A program made the position numbers and the translations under genes. Below the pieces are notes generated by a model, which worked only from the letters and a program-made list of their open reading frames with translations, did not search any database and was not told the origin of the DNA. Positions 1-11,653 of a DNA stretch of 64,000 nucleotides are shown here, one piece after another. The first letter of the stretch is position 1; every line of letters starts with the position of its first letter. Origin of the DNA: Delphinus delphis (taxonomy: Eukaryota; Chordata; Mammalia; Artiodactyla; Delphinidae); contig NW_027192651.1 in NCBI RefSeq assembly GCF_949987515.2, positions 1,116,001 to 1,180,000 of the forward strand, written 5' to 3'.

Positions 1-1411
1 CAAATATGGAATAGACAAGAGCTGCTCCTTGCTCAACGAAATGGACTCAACACCGCATATTAAACGCCTAAGAATGTAACTGACTTGTAAGTATCTTAAA
101 ACCTATGGATTGCTATGTCTCCGAAAGAGAATCAAGCATGTGTACAGGGGCATAAACGCAGCAGTGATAGGATTGGAGAGGTTCGGTGAGCAAATGAAGA
201 CCCTTTGAAGTCATATTGCATGGTACCCATTCCACGGGTTTCAACTACCCAGGTTTAAGGTATTCTTCCTTCAGCTAAAACATGCATGTGGAACCTAGAG
301 TATGATCAACCATGTGATCGGGAGACGTGTTCAAATATGTCTCAGTTTTCCTCCCCTGGTACTCGGGTGCAACATTCCAGACGCTTTACTAACACTCTCC
401 CCACTTGGAGAGTCAGTCCCTTTAACCTCCTGTTTGGCCCAGTTTGCAATTTCTGCGGAAGATGAACAGGAATAGCGAGAACTAATGAGAGACTAGCTGG
501 AGGTGTCTGGACGGGCAAATTTAACTCTCATTTCCCACCAGGAAGAGGAATTAACCAAAGTCTCAGCGTGCCGTGCTGGAACCAGATTAGGGCCTGAAGC
601 CATCCTGCGGTGTTGAGGCCAGGTCACAAGAAAGCGAGTTGAAGAAAGGAGCTCAGGGGCACTGTAATTCACAAACCTGCAGAGTTATAAATGACAGCTA
701 TCGTCGAAAAATAGACTGAAGTAAGGCTGCCAAGAGGACTTGAAAGCGGGGCAGAATTGCAGGAAACCGATTTCAGGAGGTAGGCTGGAATTGCATTGAA
801 AGCATAGGGAAAGAGGCAGAACGTCCACAATGATGCACTTGGCCAAAAAGGGCATATGCGTTTTATCCTGAATATATTCAGGAAAAAACGCATACGCCCT
901 TTTTGGCCAACCAAGCAAGCTTGCAAAGGAAATCTGCACTACAATGAAGTCTCACTTCCCCCCGGTCAAAAGGGCCATCTGAAAAAAGTGTAAAATCCAG
1001 AAAGGCAGGACAGGCCATGGAGAACTGGGAGCCTTGTTATGCTGATGGGCGGGATGTAAATTGCCAACAGACACTGGGGAGAAGTGTATGGTGTTTCCTG
1101 AAACATCTAAAAAACAAAGCAACAGAGCCTAGGGCACTTCCACTTATGGTCCTATAGCTTAGGGAAATTAAAATCAAAAAGACACAGCCACCCCAAAGTT
1201 TGGGACGCCTCTGTTTACAAGAACCTCGTTTACAGTACAAGTTCAACATCGCAGAAAGTGAAAAATGGATAAAGAAGTTGTGGTATTTACTTACAAAGCA
1301 ATATCACTCAGCAATGAAATCTGTGTCATCAGGCCCTTAGCAGCACAATGAGTGGATTCAGGTATGATGATTCTAACTGAAGTAAGTCACACAGAAAACG
1401 AAACATCATAA
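1..1411 (+). repeat. Satellite monomer M1 (partial), type A
   Basis: Left end cut by the window. Type A (AACCTAGAGTATG). The palindrome at 839-910 has two left-arm mismatches. It shares ACACTGGGGAG (1071) with M4 only. It carries private changes such as GAAAACGAAAC near 1395. Confidence 0.9.
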
Positions 1412-1972
1412 GATATCAGTAATACACGGAATGTAAACTTGGCTACACAGGAACTGAATTACACAACAGAACAGGGTCTCAAATTTAGAAAACCAACTTA
1501 TGCTTGCTTAAGGGTAAAGGTGAGTTGGGGTGCTGCATAAAACCAGAGATTGAAATGAGCACAGATAAAGTTCCTTAAGCCAAATATGGAATAGACAAGA
1601 GCTACTCCTTGCTCAACGAAATGGACTCAACACCCCATATTAAACGCCTAAGAATGTTCCTGACTAGTAAGTATCTTAAAACCTATGGATTGCTATGTCT
1701 CCGAAAGAGAATCAAGCATGTGTACAGGGGCATAAACGCAGCAGTGATAGGATTGGAGAGGTTCGTGAGCAAATGAAGACCCTTTGAAGTCATATTGCAT
1801 GGTACCCATTCCATGGGTTTCAACTACCCAGGTTTAAGGTATTCTTCCTTCAGCTAAAACATGCATGTGGAACCTAGAGTATGATCAACCATGTGATCGG
1901 GAGACGTGTTCAAATATGTCTCAGTTTTCGTACGCTGGTACTCGGGTGCAACATTCCAGACGCTTTACTAAC

Positions 1973-1992
1973 ACTCTCCCCACTTGGAGAGT
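1973..1992. repeat. Short hairpin in the non-LINE-1 half (reference copy, M2)
   Basis: ACTCTCC and GGAGAGT form a 7 bp stem around a 6-base loop. It is present at the same position in most monomers. A' units M4, M7, M30 and M36 carry a G in the loop-side base next to the stem, and M30 loses one stem pair (GAGAATC). No known role; it may be chance. Confidence 0.5.
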
Positions 1993-2417
1993 CAGTCCCT
2001 TTAACCTCCTGTTTGGCCCAGTTTGCAATTTCTGTGGAAGATGAACAGGAATAGCGAGAACCAATGAGAGACTAGGTGGAGGTGTCTGGATGGGCAAATT
2101 TAACTCTCATTTCCCACCAGGAAGAGGAATTAACCAAAGGCTCAGCGTGCCGTGCCAGAACCAGATTAGGGCCTGAAGACATCCTGCGGTGTTGCGGCCA
2201 GGTCACAAGAAAGCGAGTTGAAGAAAGGAGTTCAGGGTCACTGTAATTCACAAACCTGCAGAGTTATAAATGACAGCTATCGTCCAAAAATAGACTGAAG
2301 TAAGGCTGCCAAGAGGACTTGAAAGTGGGGCAGAATTGCAGGAAACCGATTTCAGGAGGTAGACTGGAATTGCATTGAAAGCATAGGAAAAGAGGCAGAA
2401 CGTCCACAATGATGCAC

Positions 2418-2489
2418 TTGGCCAAAAAGGGCGTATGCGTTTTTTCCTGAATATATTCAGGAAAAAACGCATACGCCCTTTTTGGCCAA
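2418..2489. repeat. 72 bp perfect palindrome (reference copy, M2)
   Basis: Two 36 bp arms with no spacer. The sequence starts TTGGCCAAAAAGGGCG, is centred on TCCTGAATATATTCAGGA and ends CGCCCTTTTTGGCCAA. The flanks (C on both sides) break the symmetry, and no direct repeat flanks it. It recurs once per monomer. Of 35 complete copies in the window, 24 are perfect, 7 have one mismatch (M8, M11, M13, M16, M25, M32, M34) and 4 have two (M1, M3, M6, M9). It could form a cruciform or, if transcribed, a 30-bp-plus hairpin RNA; both are inference. The recurring 84-85 aa minus-strand frames run across it and are not genes. Confidence 0.95.
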
Positions 2490-3240
2490 CCAAGCAAGCT
2501 TGCAAAGGAAATCTGCACTACAATGAAGTCTCACTTCCCCCCGGTCAAAAGGGCCATCTGAAAAAAGTGTAAAATCCAGAAAGGCAGGACAGGCCATGGA
2601 GAACTGGGAGCCTTGTTATGCTGATGGGCGGGATGTCAATTGCCAACAACCACTCGGGAGAAGTGTATGGTGTTTCCTGAAACATCTAAAAAACAAAGCA
2701 ACAGAGCCTAGGGCACTTCCACTTATGGTCCTATAGCTTAGGGAAATTAAAATCAAAAAGACACAGCCACCCCAAAGTTTGGGACGCCTCTGTTTACAAG
2801 AACCTCGTTTACAGTACAAGTTCAACATCGCAGAAAGTGAAAAATGGATAAAGAAGTTGTGGTATTTACTTACAAAGCAATATCACTCAGCAATGAAATC
2901 TGTGTCATCAGGCCCTTAGCAGCACAATGAGTGGATTCAGGTATGATGATTCTAACTGAAATAAGTCACACAGAAAAAGAAACATCATAAGATATCAGTA
3001 ATACACGGAATGTAAACTTGGCTACACAGGAACTGAATTACACAACAGAACAGGGTCTCAAATTTAGAAAACCAACTTATTCTTGCTTAAGGGTAAAGGT
3101 GAGTTGGGGTGCTGCATAAAACCAGAGATTGAAATGAGCACAGATAAAGTTCCTTAAGTCAAATATGGAATAGACAAGAGCTACTCCTTGCTCAACGAAA
3201 TGGACTCAACACCGCATATTAAACGCCTAAGAATGAACCT
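2490..3240 (+). mobile_element. LINE-1 ORF2 3' end and 3'UTR-derived half of the monomer (reference copy, M2/M3)
   Basis: Recognised by order and wording of the LINE-1 3' end. First comes a segment like the ORF2 stretch CTACAATGA-GT-TCAC with GGCCATCTGAAAAAAGTGT. Next is GGGATGTAAATTGCCAACAG. Then AAAATGGATAAAGAAGTTGTGG with CACTCAGCAATGAAAT. Then TGAAATAAGTCACACAGAAA and CATAAGATATCA. Last come TTTAGAAAACCAACTTAT and a 3'UTR-like tail. The reading frame is destroyed. The same segment follows the palindrome in every monomer; its right edge is fuzzy. I recall published work naming LINE-1 as the basic unit of cetacean heterochromatin satellites. Confidence 0.8.
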
Positions 3241-4569
3241 GACTAGTAAGTATCGTAAAACCTATGGATTGCTATGTCTCCAAAAGAGAATCAAGAATGT
3301 GTACAGGGGCATAAACGCAGCAGTGATAGGATTGGAGAGGTTCGGTGAGCAAATGAAGACCCTTTGAAGTCATATTGCATGGTACCCATTACACGGGTCT
3401 CAACTCTCCAGGTTTAAGGTATTCTTCCTTCAGCTAAAACATGCATGTGGAACCCAAGTATGATCAACCATGTGAACGGGAGACGTGTTCTAATATGTCT
3501 CAGTTTTCCTCCCCTGGTACTCGGGTGCAACATTCCAGACGCTTTACTAACACTCTCCCCACTTGGAGAGTCAGCACCTTTAACCTCCTGTTTGGCCCAG
3601 TTTGCAATTTCTGCGGAAGATGAACAGGAATAGCGAGAACAAATGAGAGGCTAGCTGGAGGTGTCTGGACGGGCAAATTTAACTCTCATTTCCCACCAGG
3701 AAGAGGAATTAACCAAAGGCTCAGCGTGCCGTTCCGAAACCAGATTAGGGCCTGAAGCCATCCTGCGGTGTTGCGGCCAGGTCACAAGAAAGCGAGTTGA
3801 AGAAAGGAGCTCAGGGGCACTGTAATTCACAAACCTGCAGAGTTATAAATGACAGCAATCGTCCAAAAATAGACTGAAGTAAGGCTGCCAAGAGGTTTTG
3901 AATGCGGGGCAGAATTGCAGGAAACCAATTTCAGGAGGTAGACTGGAATTGCATTGAAAGCATAGGAAAAGAGGCAGAACGTCCACAATGATGCACTTGG
4001 CCAAAAAGGGCGTATCCTTTTTTTCCTGAATATATTCAGGAAAAAACGCATACGCCCTTTTTGGCCAACCAAGCAAGCTTGCAAAGGAAATCTGCACTAC
4101 AATGAAGTCTCACTTCCCCCCGCTCAAAAGGGCCATCTGAAAAAAGTGTAAAATCCAGAAAGGCAGGACAGGCCATGGAGAACTGGGAGCCTTGTTATGC
4201 TGAAGGGCGGGATGTAAATTGCCAAAAACCACTCGGGAGAAGTGTATGGTGTTTCCTGAAACATCTAAAAAACAAAGCAACAGAGCCTAGGGCACTTCCA
4301 CTTATGGTCCTATAGCTTAGGGAATTTAAAATCAAAAAGACACAGCCACCCCAAAGTTTGGAACGGCTCTGTTTACAAGAACCTCGTTTACAGTACAAGT
4401 TCAACATCGCAGAAAGTGAAAAATGGATAAAAAAGTTGTGGTATTTACTTACAAAGCAATATCACTCAGCAATGAAATCTGTGTCATCAGGCCCTTAGCA
4501 GCACAATGAGTGGATTCAGGTATGATGATTCTAACTGAAATAAGTCACACAGAAAAAGAAACATCATAA
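2991..4569 (+). repeat. Satellite monomer M3, type B
   Basis: 1579 bp. B markers ATTACACGGGTCTCAACTCTCC and AACCCAAGTATG. Palindrome 3997-4068 with two left-arm mismatches (GTATCCTTTTTTT). The retrocopy is inserted at its right boundary. Near-identical to M6; one difference seen is A at 3295 where M6 has C (CAAGAATG versus CAAGCATG). Confidence 0.92.
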
Positions 4570-4579
4570 GATATCAGTA
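4568..4579 (+). repeat. Target-site duplication, left, retrocopy 1
   Basis: AAGATATCAGTA directly before the first retrocopy base. The same 12 bases follow the poly(A) at 8496-8507. The bases just before it (CAT) make the nick site AT|AAGA, a variant of the LINE-1 endonuclease TT|AAAA preference. Confidence 0.9.
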
Positions 4580-6107
<1,528 letters not shown>

Positions 6108-8484
6108 GTCTGTGGTCCAGGGGAGGAGGCCAAGCCTTCCTGGAGGGCTGCCCGCAGCAGGTGCACTGGAGGAGGAAGGGGCTCCCGCTCTGCATCTCGT
6201 CTTCTCGTCTGTCCTTGACTGTCCTGTAGAGTTTTCATCCAGTCATCTGATTTCTGTAAACATAGTCTGACAAACATAAGGTGCAAGGGGGAATGTCTCA
6301 AAAGGGCGAGAGTCTCCTGGAGGAGGGGTTGACTTCACACTCTCAGGAAATGCTGAGGTCTACACGTGGAGGTGGCCTGGAGACCGTTTCTTACACAAGG
6401 TACACGTGTCTGCATCAGAAAGGAAAACTGAAGTTGAAATTAATCTGTGTTTCTTATAAAAGGTGAGACAAAAAGCACAAGTTGCTAAGTGTATGAAATC
6501 TTTTCTGAGTGGGACACGCCTATGTGCAAGTTTGAATTTTACGGAATCAACCTCTTAATTACTGGCACCGAGTAATTAAAGATTTATTAAAACATTAATT
6601 TAAAAGATTTAACTAAATGTTTTAGTTATTTGGAACGTGGATACTTGATTGAAAAGCCCTCTCTTATTTTAAGTAAATTAATTACATCTTACGTGAGTTG
6701 TCAATTGTAATTTTAAAAAACAAAAATTGTGATGGGGAGAGGAATGAACGTATCAGATTGCCAGGTGTCTTTGTGGAATTGCAAAAGAATTCCAAGGCAT
6801 TTTTTTCTGACACCTTTTGTTACCTTTAAAGTAACCAACATTGAGTAATCCCGTCAAAGAAAGTCCTGAAGAATGAAACAAGTGTTGTGTGTAAGTAATG
6901 AGCTGCATTACTTTTGCCCCAGAGACAGAGAGTACTGTTGACTCAACTTTAAATACAGTCAACGGTGTCTAAGGCTCAGTCCTCAGAGCAGGTGGGAAGT
7001 ACTGGCTGCAGGAAATGGATTGGGGACGGTGTAGACGGCCTGTGGGTTGGTGTTTTGTTTTTTTTTTCAGTTGGCTATTGTTCTGTAATCACATAACAGT
7101 ACTGATTCATAGATTTTATCTTTTATAATTCTGGAGAAAAATATTTGTTAGTTTTGTAATTTTTCCTAAGAACAAACGCGTGTTTGGTACATTGCATTAG
7201 AACAGTTTCACTCAAGTTTGACTTGTGGAATCCATCTTCTCCAGCGCTGTGTGTTGAGAGCTTCCTGTCTTATTAAGTCGTGGGTCTAGAAGAAGAGGCC
7301 GTCCTTTTAGTTAGGTGGCAGGATGTTTACAAGTGACACTGCTTCTTCCAAAACATTGGTTCTTTTCAGACTTTTCAGTTTTAACCAAAGTTAAACCCCA
7401 AATCAGAGTCATCCAGATTTTATGATTCATTTGATCTCTCAGCCTCTCAGGAGTTGCTGGATTTCAGTGTCTTTGTGGTTTTACCCGCTTCGCGGAGTTC
7501 TGGTTATTTTGTTTTGCCATTTATGCTTTTTTAAAGTAACTGAGTCATTTTATCACAGAACACTGCGTGCACACATAGCTGGGAAAGCGGGTATATTGCC
7601 CTAAATGGGTACCGTTAAGCTGTTGTAAAGAAGGGTTTCTTCATAGTCGTGTTTACCTGCCTTTAACTGAACGTCAAGCCTCATTGTCTCAGAGAGAAAA
7701 GCATGAGTCACGTTTACTTGCTAAGACTTCGGTTTGCAGATCTTGTTGACGTCATTCTAATTGATTTGTAGAGACCTCTGCAACACGTGGACGTTTTTGG
7801 ACATGATATCTGAAATATTTTATATTAGGTGGCTTGACTAAATGTTTTTCTGTAATTGTATATGGATTTCCTTTTTTTTCAACCACATTTGCCTTTATGC
7901 TAGATTGTAGAAAGTCTTTGCGAGGCATAAGACATGTTTTCCCCTATGTATGTTAAACCTTTCCTAACATTTTGTATTTACATGTTGGTTTGTGACTTTT
8001 AAACCAGAATTTGGTTACAAGATATATATATATAGATATTGAATATAATATATGTGAAATAATTTGGTATTGATCTATCTAATAAACATAAAGGAGAATC
8101 ATCAGTGAGTTTCCCTGTGTGTCAGCACCTTTCTCCGGAGTCAGTCTGAGACACTACTTTCTGTTTTCAGACAGATGACTTATATATATAGTCTGTGTTG
8201 TCTGCAAGCTCTGTATTGTAAACCACATTCTAGACAATGGCTGACTTTTGTGTTTCGATTAGTCTGTATTTTTATATGTGACTTTCGTCTTGCAAGTAGT
8301 GCAGCCATAGACATGTGCAAAACAAGCAACAAATGTATAATATTAAGCACATAAGACAGAAGCCAGCTGCGTATTTAAAAGTATTTTTGCCCATCTGGAA
8401 CTTTCAGGGGATTAAGGCGAGAAATATGAAACAAAGGTTTTGATGAACTGATACACAAGCGATACCAATAAAGGTAGTTATGGC
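6108..8484 (+). other. PCMTD2: AT-rich 3'UTR of retrocopy 1
   Basis: About 2.4 kb of AT-rich non-coding sequence between the stop codon and the poly(A), consistent with the PCMTD2 mRNA 3'UTR. Features seen: a T run near 7059, a TATATATATATA stretch near 8022, a possible upstream poly(A) signal AATAAA at 8081-8086, and the used one at 8467-8472. Short open frames here (for example 6281-6466 and 7422-7604) match no family I know. No SINE or other insertion is recognised. Confidence 0.8.
8467..8472 (+). promoter_or_regulatory. Polyadenylation signal AATAAA, retrocopy 1
   Basis: AATAAA 12 nt before the start of the genomic poly(A) at 8485, the expected spacing for the signal used by the source mRNA. 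Confidence 0.85.
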
Positions 8485-8497
8485 AAAAAAAAAAAAA
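8485..8497 (+). repeat. Poly(A) tail of retrocopy 1
   Basis: Thirteen uninterrupted A residues; the last two also belong to the right target-site duplication. The second copy has sixteen. Confidence 0.9.
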
Positions 8498-8507
8498 GAT
8501 ATCAGTA
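8496..8507 (+). repeat. Target-site duplication, right, retrocopy 1
   Basis: AAGATATCAGTA, identical to 4568-4579. Satellite sequence resumes at once with ATACACGGAATG. Confidence 0.9.
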
Positions 8508-10074
8508 ATACACGGAATGTAAACTTGGCTACACAGGAACTGAATTACAGAACAGAACAGGGTCTCAAATTTAGAAAACCAACTTATGCTTGCTTAAGGG
8601 GAAAGGTGAGTTGGGGTGCTGCATAAAACCAGATTGAAATGAGCACAGATAAAGTTCCTTAAGCCAAATATGGAATAGACAAGTGCTACTCCTTGCTCAA
8701 CGAAATGGACTCAACACCGCATATTAAACGCCTAAGAATGTACCTGACTAGTAAGTATCTTAAAACCTATGGATTGCTATGTCTCCGAAAGAGAATCAAG
8801 CATGTGTACAGGGGCATAAACGCAGCAGTGATAGGATTGGAGATGTTCGGTGAGCAAATGAAGACCCTTTGAAGTCATATTGCATGGTACCCATTCCACG
8901 GGTTTCAACTACCCAGGTTTAAGGTATTCTTCCTTCAGCTAAAACATGCATGTGGAACCTAGAGTATGATCAACCATGTGATCGGGAGACGTGTTCAAAT
9001 ATGTCTCAGGTTTCGTACCCTGGTACTCGGGTGCAACATTCCAGACGCTTTACTAACACTCTCCCGACTTGGAGAGTCAGTCCCTTTAACCTCCTGTTTG
9101 GCCCAGTTTGCAATTTCTGCAGAAGATGAACAGGAATAGCGAGAACCAATGAGAGACTAGCTGGAGGTGTCTGGACGGGCAAATTTAACTCTCATTTCCC
9201 ACCAGGAAGAGGAAGTAACCAAAGGCTCAGCGTGCCATGCCGGAACCAGATTAGGGCCTGAAGCCATCCTGCGGTGTTGCGGCCAGGTCACAAGAAAGCG
9301 AGTTGAAGAAAGGAGCTCAGGGGCACTGTAATTCACAAACCTGCAGAGTTATAAATGACAGCTATCGTCCAAAAATAGACTGAAGTAAGGCTGCCAAGAG
9401 GACTTGAAAGCGGGGCAGAATTGCAGGAAACCGATTTCAGGAGGTAGACTGGAATTGCATTGAAAGCATAGGAAAAGAGGCAGAACGTCCACAATGATGC
9501 ACTTGGCCAAAAAGGGCGTATGCGTTTTTTCCTGAATATATTCAGGAAAAAACGCATACGCCCTTTTTGGCCAACCAAGCAAGCTTGCAAAGGAAATCTG
9601 CACTACAATGAAGTCTCACTTCCCCCCGGTCAAAAGGGCCATCTGAAAAAGTGTAAAATCCAGAAAGGCAGGACAGGCCATGGAGAACTGGGAGCCTTGT
9701 TATGCTGATGGGCGGGATGTAAATTGCCAACAGACACTGGGGAGAAGTGTATGGTGTTTCCTGAAACATCTAAAAAACAAAGCAACAGAGCCTAGGGCAC
9801 TTCCACTTATGGTCCTATAGCTTAGGGAAATTAAAATCAAAAAGACACAGCCACCCCAAAGTTTGGGACGCCTCTGTTTACAAGAACCTCGTTTACAGTA
9901 CAAGTTCAACATCGCAGAAAGTGAAAAATGGATAAAGAAGTTGTGGTATTTACTTACAAAGCAATATCACTCAGCAATGAAATCTGTGTCATCAGGCCCT
10001 TAGCAGCACAATGAGTGGATTCAGGTATGATGATTCTAACTGAAATAAGTCACACAGAAAAAGAAACATCATAA
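8498..10074 (+). repeat. Satellite monomer M4, type A', recombinant
   Basis: 1577 bp: lacks GA at ACCAGATTGAAATG (near 8630), as M7 does, and one A near 9648. A' markers TTTCGTACCC and CCCGACTTGG. Left part M7-like; the ACACTGGGGAG allele at 9734 is M1-like. Palindrome 9503-9574 perfect. Confidence 0.92.
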
Positions 10075-11653
10075 GATATCAGTAATACACGGAATGTAAA
10101 CTTGGCTACACAGGAACTGAATTACACAACAGAACAGGGTCTCAAATTTAGAAAACCAACTTATTCTTGCTTAAGGGTAAAGGTGAGTTGGGGTGCTGCA
10201 TAAAACCAGAGATTGAAATGAGCACAGATAAAGTTCCTTAAGCCAAATATGGAATAGACAAGAGCTACTCCTTGCTCAACGAAATGGACTCAACACCCCA
10301 TATTAAACGCCTAAGAATGTTCCTGACTAGTAAGTATCTTAAAACCTATGGATTGCTATGTCTCCGAAAGAGAATCAAGCATGTGTACAGGGGCATAAAC
10401 GCAGCAGTGATAGGATTGGAGAGGTTCGTGAGCAAATGAAGACCCTTTGAAGTCATATTGCATGGTACCCATTCCATGGGTTTCAACTACCCAGGTTTAA
10501 GGTATTCTTCCTTCAGCTAAAACATGCATGTGGAACCTAGAGTATGATCAACCATGTGATCGGGAGACGTGTTCAAATATGTCTCAGTTTTCGTACGCTG
10601 GTACTCGGGTGCAACATTCCAGACGCTTTACTAACACTCTCCCCACTTGGAGAGTCAGTCCCTTTAACCTCCTGTTTGGCCCAGTTTGCAATTTCTGTGG
10701 AAGATGAACAGGAATAGCGAGAACCAATGAGAGACTAGGTGGAGGTGTCTGGATGGGCAAATTTAACTCTCATTTCCCACCAGGAAGAGGAATTAACCAA
10801 AGGCTCAGCGTGCCGTGCCAGAACCAGATTAGGGCCTGAAGACATCCTGCGGTGTTGCGGCCAGGTCACAAGAAAGCGAGTTGAAGAAAGGAGTTCAGGG
10901 TCACTGTAATTCACAAACCTGCAGAGTTATAAATGACAGCTATCGTCCAAAAATAGACTGAAGTAAGGCTGCCAAGAGGACTTGAAAGTGGGGCAGAATT
11001 GCAGGAAACCGATTTCAGGAGGTAGACTGGAATTGCATTGAAAGCATAGGAAAAGAGGCAGAACGTCCACAATGATGCACTTGGCCAAAAAGGGCGTATG
11101 CGTTTTTTCCTGAATATATTCAGGAAAAAACGCATACGCCCTTTTTGGCCAACCAAGCAAGCTTGCAAAGGAAATCTGCACTACAATGAAGTCTCACTTC
11201 CCCCCGGTCAAAAGGGCCATCTGAAAAAAGTGTAAAATCCAGAAAGGCAGGACAGGCCATGGAGAACTGGGAGCCTTGTTATGCTGATGGGCGGGATGTC
11301 AATTGCCAACAACCACTCGGGAGAAGTGTATGGTGTTTCCTGAAACATCTAAAAAACAAAGCAACAGAGCCTAGGGCACTTCCACTTATGGTCCTATAGC
11401 TTAGGGAAATTAAAATCAAAAAGACACAGCCACCCCAAAGTTTGGGACGCCTCTGTTTACAAGAACCTCGTTTACAGTACAAGTTCAACATCGCAGAAAG
11501 TGAAAAATGGATAAAGAAGTTGTGGTATTTACTTACAAAGCAATATCACTCAGCAATGAAATCTGTGTCATCAGGCCCTTAGCAGCACAATGAGTGGATT
11601 CAGGTATGATGATTCTAACTGAAATAAGTCACACAGAAAAAGAAACATCATAA
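10075..11653 (+). repeat. Satellite monomer M5, type A'
   Basis: 1579 bp, matching M2 at an offset of 8663, including the CGTACG marker and the missing G. Near-identity to the first unit begins after 10165 (T here, G at 1502). Palindrome 11081-11152 perfect. Confidence 0.92.

Larger units (their letters stand above)
1412..2990 (+). repeat. Satellite monomer M2, type A'
   Basis: 1579 bp. A' marker TTTTCGTACGCTGG near 1926, where most units read TTTTCCTCCCCTGG. One G is missing at GTTCGTGAGC (1761). Palindrome 2418-2489 perfect. Near-identical to M5. Confidence 0.92.
1..4579 (+). repeat. Satellite array block 1 (M1 partial, M2, M3)
   Basis: Head-to-tail units with a 1579 bp period, seen from recurrence of the GATATC site at 1412, 2991 and 4570 and of the palindrome at 839, 2418 and 3997. 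The unit length and the LINE-1-derived half match what I recall of the common cetacean satellite of delphinoids. The block holds no gene: every open frame here recurs in nearly every monomer and is a by-product of the repeat. It ends at the retrocopy insertion point. Confidence 0.95.

Noticed and set aside
1037..1249. Recurring 70 aa minus-strand frame
   Set aside because: It is antisense to the LINE-1 ORF2-derived segment and a by-product of the repeat.
2267..2274. TATAAATG as a satellite promoter
   Set aside because: A lone TATA-like word in an AT-leaning repeat, with no other promoter element. Not supportable.
2418..2489. Palindrome as a miniature inverted-repeat transposon or miRNA gene
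   Set aside because: No flanking target-site duplication, no spacer or loop, and no covariation among copies.
2248..2518. Recurring 84-85 aa minus-strand frames across the palindrome in every monomer
   Set aside because: They repeat with the satellite, lack a conserved protein signature, and their apparent conservation follows from array homogenisation. Variants shift freely between frames.
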